From: Rhipicephalus microplus
Taxonomy: Eukaryota; Arthropoda; Arachnida; Ixodida; Ixodidae
Direction of reading: 5' to 3'
NCBI RefSeq assembly: GCF_043290135.1
Contig: NC_134700.1
Coordinates: 79,171,000-79,234,999, forward strand
DNA length: 64,000 bases
The notes beneath the pieces are model-generated. The model ran no database searches. It saw nothing but the letters and a program-made list of their open reading frames with translations, and was not told the origin of the DNA. A program made the translations under genes and the position numbers. The first letter of the stretch is position 1, and every line of letters begins with the position of its first letter. Below are positions 59,063-64,000 of this stretch, piece after piece.

Positions 59063-60268
59063 AAGGTGTCAATACCTTTCGATATGACGCTGTGCGCGTG
59101 TTTGCCGGCGTTGTCACGCCAGGCACCGGTCCTGCCATTTACTCGCAGGCACGCGCCGCGCTGCGTTGCTTTGACGCATGCGCGTTTCAGCGTGTCCGGC
59201 ATCTCTCCATCACGAAGAGAGGGAGATTCAGTTTAGTGTGGGTTATACCCCTGTCACACGGCCACCACCAAACTCTGTTGAACACCGTCAACGTAAATCT
59301 CCACTAGGGGGTTCGACGGAGGAGTTGTGGCAGTGTCAGACGGCAATGACAAGGTTGTAACAGTTGCCGCGAGGGGGCTCAGCTGGCGCTGTTTGATTTT
59401 CGGAAAAGTATTCTAACTTGATCCCTATTTAATTTTTTGTGAATCCTCGTTATGCGGTTTTTACAAAAAAGCACTATTAAGTAGGTATGCGACTAACAAA
59501 CCACTAAAAATAATTTCAAATAAAAATGCATTTGCTAAATGTAGCAATGTTGCTAGTGACGCTGGCCACATTGTGCTTTTAGTTGTTTTGTTGCCTGTGT
59601 ACATGCCCGGTACAAGTTCTTATGCTTCCTTGCCTCGTGAGCGCACATTTTGTGTTCTTCAGCCATGAGTGACACAGTGGACGACGTGAGGAAGTGGTGC
59701 GATATTGCGCTGGTGATGACGTTGATCGGCTGGCGCCGGTCGGCCCGACTCGCGAGGCACGGTGTGTTGGGCATCAGTGTTGAGAGTAAGTGAACTCTGG
59801 CGGGTGTAAATATTGTAAACAAACACGCGTTGTGAATGAGTACTACAACAAAAGAACGTTTATTATTGCTAAAATGTATTATTTTTTCACTGCGGCCACT
59901 TAGTGCTCGAAATTTTTCTCTGACTTCTAGACTGCTGAGGACGAGAGTACCTCGTTTCGCTGCGAAGAGAGATCGTTGAACGTCCTTTGCGAAATGCTCC
60001 ATTCACCTTCGTTTGCGTAAGGGTGGCCGTGTGACACCGACCGCATCTTCGTTGTCGTAAAGACGAGGGAGTTGAACGGTCTTCACGGGTGCCCGTGTGA
60101 CAGGGGTCTAACACATCGGTGTGAAATGCAGCATGTCGCATTTCGCGCCGGTTGCCGTCGGGCCGCGCCGGTCGTACCTGGCTTCAGACTATCGAGTGCT
60201 CGCGTTTTGCTAACGTAGCGTCGCTGTGCCCAGTGCGCGCGCGCGTCAACGCTACATTGGAGTATATC
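59063..60268. mobile_element. 1.2-kb insertion splitting the tandem satellite
   Basis: The satellite breaks after ctacatgccact and resumes mid-unit at catgatgcgct. The inserted DNA has GC-rich, CpG-rich flanks (gcgcgtttcagcg, cagtgcgcgcgcgcgtc) around a TIR element at 59,246-60,111. I could not define the outer ends or a target duplication. Confidence 0.6.
59246..60111. mobile_element. TIR element with ACCCCTGTCACACGG ends
   Basis: Left end gttatacccctgtcacacggccacc; the reverse complement of the right end reads gttagacccctgtcacacgggcacc, a 25-bp inverted repeat with two mismatches. A further ggccgtgtgacacc copy lies near 60,029. The interior has a short + frame (ATG at 59,665, about 45 codons, ending at a GTAAGT donor) and no recognised transposase. 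Probably non-autonomous. Superfamily not clear. Confidence 0.6.
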
Positions 60269-60560
60269 CGGCCCTTCATGATGCGCTTGAGGCCGTAAAT
60301 CTAGCTCCACATGTACCAAATTTGGTGTTACGTGACGTCAATAAATGACAAAAATATATGACTGGTGCAAAAATGATAATCCTGGTATGCGTGTCATGTA
60401 AGAACACAACATACTACGCTCATAGCACGATCACGGTTGTTTCGCTAGCTCCACTTATAATAAGCTTGGCATCACGTGATGTGAATAGATTACGAAGGTA
60501 AACGACACATGCAAACGAGATAATTATGACACGCAAGTCATGTACGGCATCATTTACCTC
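60269..60560. repeat. 143-147-bp tandem satellite, part 2
   Basis: About two diverged units (tatgcgtgtcatgtaag at 60,386, caccaaatttggtgtta-type words) continuing the satellite beyond the insertion. Confidence 0.85.
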
Positions 60561-60867
60561 TACCTCGTGACGTTGTGTTGATTTCAAAGTGACATATCAA
60601 CATTTCTCATTCGTGCTTCGCATATCATCGATTCGTACTGTACGTGGGATCTGCCAATTTTTTTTTACAAACTAACATCAGTGATTTCCTAATGTTGTTA
60701 GATTGGCAGAATATTTCTCAGAAAAAAAAACGGCTGATGGGCACACATTTAGTGTTTGCCTCACGCGTAAAAGTGAGTCTCAGAAAACCCCGCAAAGTGG
60801 CTTGACTTTGAACTGAACACCACAGTAGCAAAATTCCTCTACCCGTCGCCAGTTGGGAAGTAACAAC

Positions 60868-61238
60868 ACTCTGTCACAGCATAGGGTTCACTTTTGCGGC
60901 ACTCAACAAGGAGGACAAACAAACCACGCTCTCGGAAAGCTATTTGTCCTAGTTTGTGAATGCGCTCGCCGGTTTCTTGATCTTCCAAGCAAGTCAACAA
61001 AGCCTATAGAGCAGAACAAGATGATGCGGTACAGCTTGCCCTCACGAAAGGGCATCTGGTGGCGGTACTTTGGAAGTGGCGTGACTTAAAAGCCTCTTGG
61101 ACTTTGGAATATTTGATGGACGTTCCACTGGCCACCATTGTAACCTATACGTGTGACGAGTTACCGAACGTCCTGCCCCATAGAGGGGTAGACCACACTG
61201 ATTACTGTGCGTTCTTTGTAAGAATAAATAAATAAGTT
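60868..61238 (+). pseudogene. Possible piggyBac-like transposase relic
   Basis: Two partial + frames. The first (to 61,089) has FCGTQQGGQTN. The second, open from about 60,984 to TAA near 61,237, has LALTKGHLVAVLWKWRDLKASWTL. PiggyBac transposases have a CGT...R.N motif followed 40-50 residues later by K-G-x-x-x-A-x-x-W-x-D-x-R. The resemblance is weak and seen by eye only. AATAAATAAATAA follows at 61,225. It could also be unrelated noncoding DNA. Confidence 0.25.
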
Positions 61239-62283
61239 GGGTACTAAAGTTCGGTAATTTTTAGAAATTCTAAATTATTAACTGTAGCTCGGGCTATAAA
61301 AACTCACAAGGATCTTAAAGAATTTGCCTAAGGTGACTAGAAGATGAGCGCCATCCTCTTCTTTTAGTTAGTAGATGTATTTATTACGAACCTCCCATCA
61401 AAAGTTTGTTGCACCTAACATGATTTTGCACTGCCTCGTGGATCAACCAACCTTTGAAGGGGTACAGACACTTCTTTTTTTGGAGGTGACTTTACTCTGT
61501 CATACGACCATCCCGTATACAGGGACGGCTTTGAGCAAGTGTGACACTTTGTAATTGCTGATATGTTATTTTGATAATAAAGCCAATTTTCTGAGCTTCG
61601 CACCCACTGACATTGACCCTAACTTGACATCAGCCTACTGTACTGATCCTGATGACTTCACGCTGCACTCTGGCTAGTTACGATGACGACAAGCACAAAA
61701 TCACACAAAAAAATGGAAGCTTGCGCGTCGCCTTTTCGATCGTCTGCTCACGACGTGTGGTCACTGTCACCTGTGAAGCGAGCTAGTGGAGTCCGCAGTA
61801 GTGAACGCGAATACAAGATAGCATACGCTTACCAGAGTGCAAACGAATCATATTATTACTACTTTGTCGTCACGGCACCAATATTTTGCCCTGTGGAGTT
61901 CTGCGCAAGTGAAACAGGGGACAGTAGGGGCAAGTTCCACTGATTACCGCCCAATCCGGTGGTGAGACAAGCGTGGGTCGACTTCGTGCGCCGCGACCTA
62001 GGCGTAGACTGGACGCCAACCAAGTGGAGGTAATGCTCTTCGCCGCACTTCGCTCCTGGCAACATGTAGTTGCTGACCGACTACTTATTGTTGGCGAAAA
62101 ACATGCGCTTTAAAGGTGATGTCATGCCATCTTTTTGCCCACCTGCCGCTACAGTTGCCCCACGGGCGGCGCACAGGAGACGAAGCAGAAGGTCGAAGAA
62201 GCGACGCTTTGACGAGAATATATCACAAAAACTTGCGCATGCACTACCACCTGGTGGCGCTGCTCATACCGTGTCGTGACGTA
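61239..62283. other. Low-copy noncoding sequence
   Basis: No frame above 90 codons and no recognisable repeat apart from short A/T runs. Confidence 0.45.
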
Positions 62284-63840
62284 ACTACAAAGATTAGAGG
62301 CCAAATTAGAGGAAGTGACCTTGGCTTCAACCTCTCTTTCGTCAAACAAGGAAAACTCATTGAACAGGCACTACCAGTATTGATGTACGCAGATGATATA
62401 GTGCTAATGGCCGACAACAAGGAAAATTTGCAGAGATTGATGGACATCTGCGGTAAAGAGAGAGATAGGTTAGGTTTCAGATTCAGTAAAGAAAATCAGC
62501 AGTCATGATTTTTAGTGATAATGAAGGCAGTGAGCTTGGAATACAGGAGGTCGCGCTCGAGATAACAGATAAATACAAATATCTGGGCGCATGGATAAGC
62601 TATGAGACCATGTACCTAAAGGAACATGAAATATACGTGGCGACTAAAGGCAACAGGAATGCATGCTAAGAAACGTTGCTGGGTTAGTTGGTAGGGGCTC
62701 ATCATTCATAAGGGTATAGCGCACCCCGACAAGCACACAAAAGCGCTGTGTGTGTGTGCGTTTCTCTTTTTGTGTCCTTGTCGTGGTGCGCTATACCCTT
62801 ATAAATGATGAACAGGATTGCAGCAGTGATGAAAAATAGGGCACTGTAGAATTACAATAGGTACGATGTTGTGAGAGGAATATAAAAAGAGGTCATGGTT
62901 CCTGGTCTGACGTTCGGCAATGTGGTCTTGTGCATGAGATCAGAAGTTCAAGCAAGATTAGAAATGAAGCAACGTGAAATATGTAGGCTTGCCTTAGGAG
63001 CCCATGCGACTACACCAAATCAGAGAGTTCAAGGTGATATGGGATGGACATCATTTGAGGGCAGGGAAGTTAGCAGCAAGATAAAATTTTAGAAGCGATT
63101 GAGAGAAATGGGGGAGGAGCGTTGGGTTAGGAAGGTTTCGAGCTACTTCTACAAGAAGAATGCCGATACAAAATGGAGGAAGCGAACCAGAAATTTGACG
63201 GGTAAATACTTGGAAAACAGCATGGGGCCAAACCAAAAAAAAATTATTGGTTAGGAAGGTGAAGGAAGCTCAGACTTATGATGATGAACGTATGATGAGG
63301 CATATGTGGAAAATTAGCATGATTAAGAAGTCCGCACTAGAGATCTATTGAACCTTTAAGCAGGGAATTGCCAAGGAAACAATCTATAATAATACTCGGG
63401 TTAGTTTTCTACTGTTTGAGGCGAGGATGGAAGTATTGTGAACCAAGACATATCGGGCCAAATACGAAGGGGTAGACACGGTATGCAGTGCGTGTGGAGA
63501 GGAGGAAGACACTGCCGAACACTTGATAATGTTCTGTAAAGGGCTTCACCCTATAGTTCGGGATCATGGCGCAGAGTTAATTACAGTATTGGAGTTTAGG
63601 GACAGGGAGGGCAAAATAGACTATAAGTGCGTAAAATGAAGTAAAAGGAGATTGCCTGATTGGTGGCTAAAGATAAGGCACGAGTGAAAATTAAACCATT
63701 CACTGCAAAGTACCTGTCCACAACTTCATTATTTAAAGGAAAAAAAGATGAACTAGTTTTTGGTACATTAAGTATTATGGCTTGGCGGCACTAGCCACCG
63801 CCAGATCTAAAGGGTAGAACCACATCAATCCATCCAATCC
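62284..63840 (+). pseudogene. 5'-truncated, decayed non-LTR retrotransposon (RT end and zinc motif)
   Basis: + strand frames in pieces: an RT segment with PVLMYADDIVLMADN and LQRLMDIC (62,284-62,508), then after a frameshift DKYKYLGAWIS, RT thumb remnants (MKQREICRLALGAHATTPNQ), and a C-terminal zinc motif CSACGEEEDTAEHLIMFC near 63,487-63,540. The 3' end is ggcggcactagccaccgcc followed by atccatccaatcc, a short-repeat tail typical of tick LINEs. It has multiple stops and carries a hairpin insertion at 62,699-62,811. A family different from E and from the I-like element. Clade not assigned. Confidence 0.8.
62699..62811. mobile_element. Hairpin MITE inside the decayed LINE
   Basis: Near-perfect inverted arms of about 44 bp: 62,699-62,742 (tcatcattcataagggtata...) and 62,767-62,811 (...tatacccttataaatgatga) around a loop with a (GT)n run. 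It interrupts the LINE frame, so it arrived after that insertion. Confidence 0.8.
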
Positions 63841-64000
63841 ACTCATCGTGAAGTCAGTGTACAGTAGGAAGAAAAGTTAGCTTTTTAAAAATGCTGTAAA
63901 TAATTTTTGAGGGCGTACTGACGCTTACCAATACGCTTCCTATTTTGTCAGCAATTAGAACACAGCAATTTACTGACATAAAAAAGTCATTTTTCCTTCA
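63841..64000. other. Low-copy sequence to window end
   Basis: Nothing recognised. Confidence 0.4.

Noticed and set aside
59553..60002. 149-codon minus-strand frame inside the TIR element
   Set aside because: No transposase motif, and it spans low-complexity and TIR sequence; treated as chance.

Overview
This is repeat-dense arthropod DNA, very probably from a metastriate ixodid tick. The evidence is two intact Ruka-like tRNA-derived SINEs (a family known from ixodid ticks), RNase H-bearing non-LTR retrotransposons, and other tick-style dispersed repeats. There is no bacterial or organellar signal and no convincing complete host gene.

From 1 to about 50,717 the window is one long array. Strand-biased (CA)n/(CG)-interspersed microsatellite blocks, about 13.6 kb in total, separate four recurring sequence units. 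I name them X (about 590 bp, LINE-like 3' end with an (ATT)n tail), Y (about 365 bp, unknown), E (about 6.1 kb, a two-ORF non-LTR retrotransposon of R1-like type with EN, RT, RNase H and zinc motifs) and Z (about 280 bp, unknown). Their order is always X-Y-E-Z, with losses and duplications. E occurs four times: E_A (7,900-19,207), E_B (20,408-26,514), E_C (27,708-34,321) and the 5'-truncated E_D (46,286-48,819). Every E end abuts CA repeat, which suggests a microsatellite-targeted element. E_B is a chimera: its 5' part matches E_C and its 3' part matches E_A. That is what one unequal crossover between two E copies would give, and it made a 7.3-kb tandem duplication.

Three kinds of later insertion are nested in the array and give a relative chronology. 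(1) A Ty3/gypsy LTR retrotransposon lies on the minus strand in E_A ORF1 (8,414-13,596). Its 137-bp LTRs are identical, it has a 4-bp target duplication, gag and pol are open, and a GGGAAAC slippery heptamer sits directly before the gag stop. (2) A minus-strand I-group-like non-LTR element in X4 (37,884-42,235) has a 13-bp target duplication, but its RT core is deleted. (3) Two Ruka-like SINEs in the RNase H part of E_C (32,430-32,668 and 32,892-33,128) have 12- and 15-bp target duplications.

From 50,718 to 64,000 the array stops and low-copy, mostly noncoding DNA begins. It holds small tandem repeats, a 234-bp TIR element flanked by TAA (PIF/Harbinger-like), two decayed SINEs, one candidate first exon of a secreted protein (57,724-58,027), a 143-147-bp tandem satellite split by a roughly 1.2-kb insertion that itself carries a TIR element, a possible piggyBac-like relic, and a 5'-truncated decayed LINE (62,284-63,840) with a hairpin MITE inside it.
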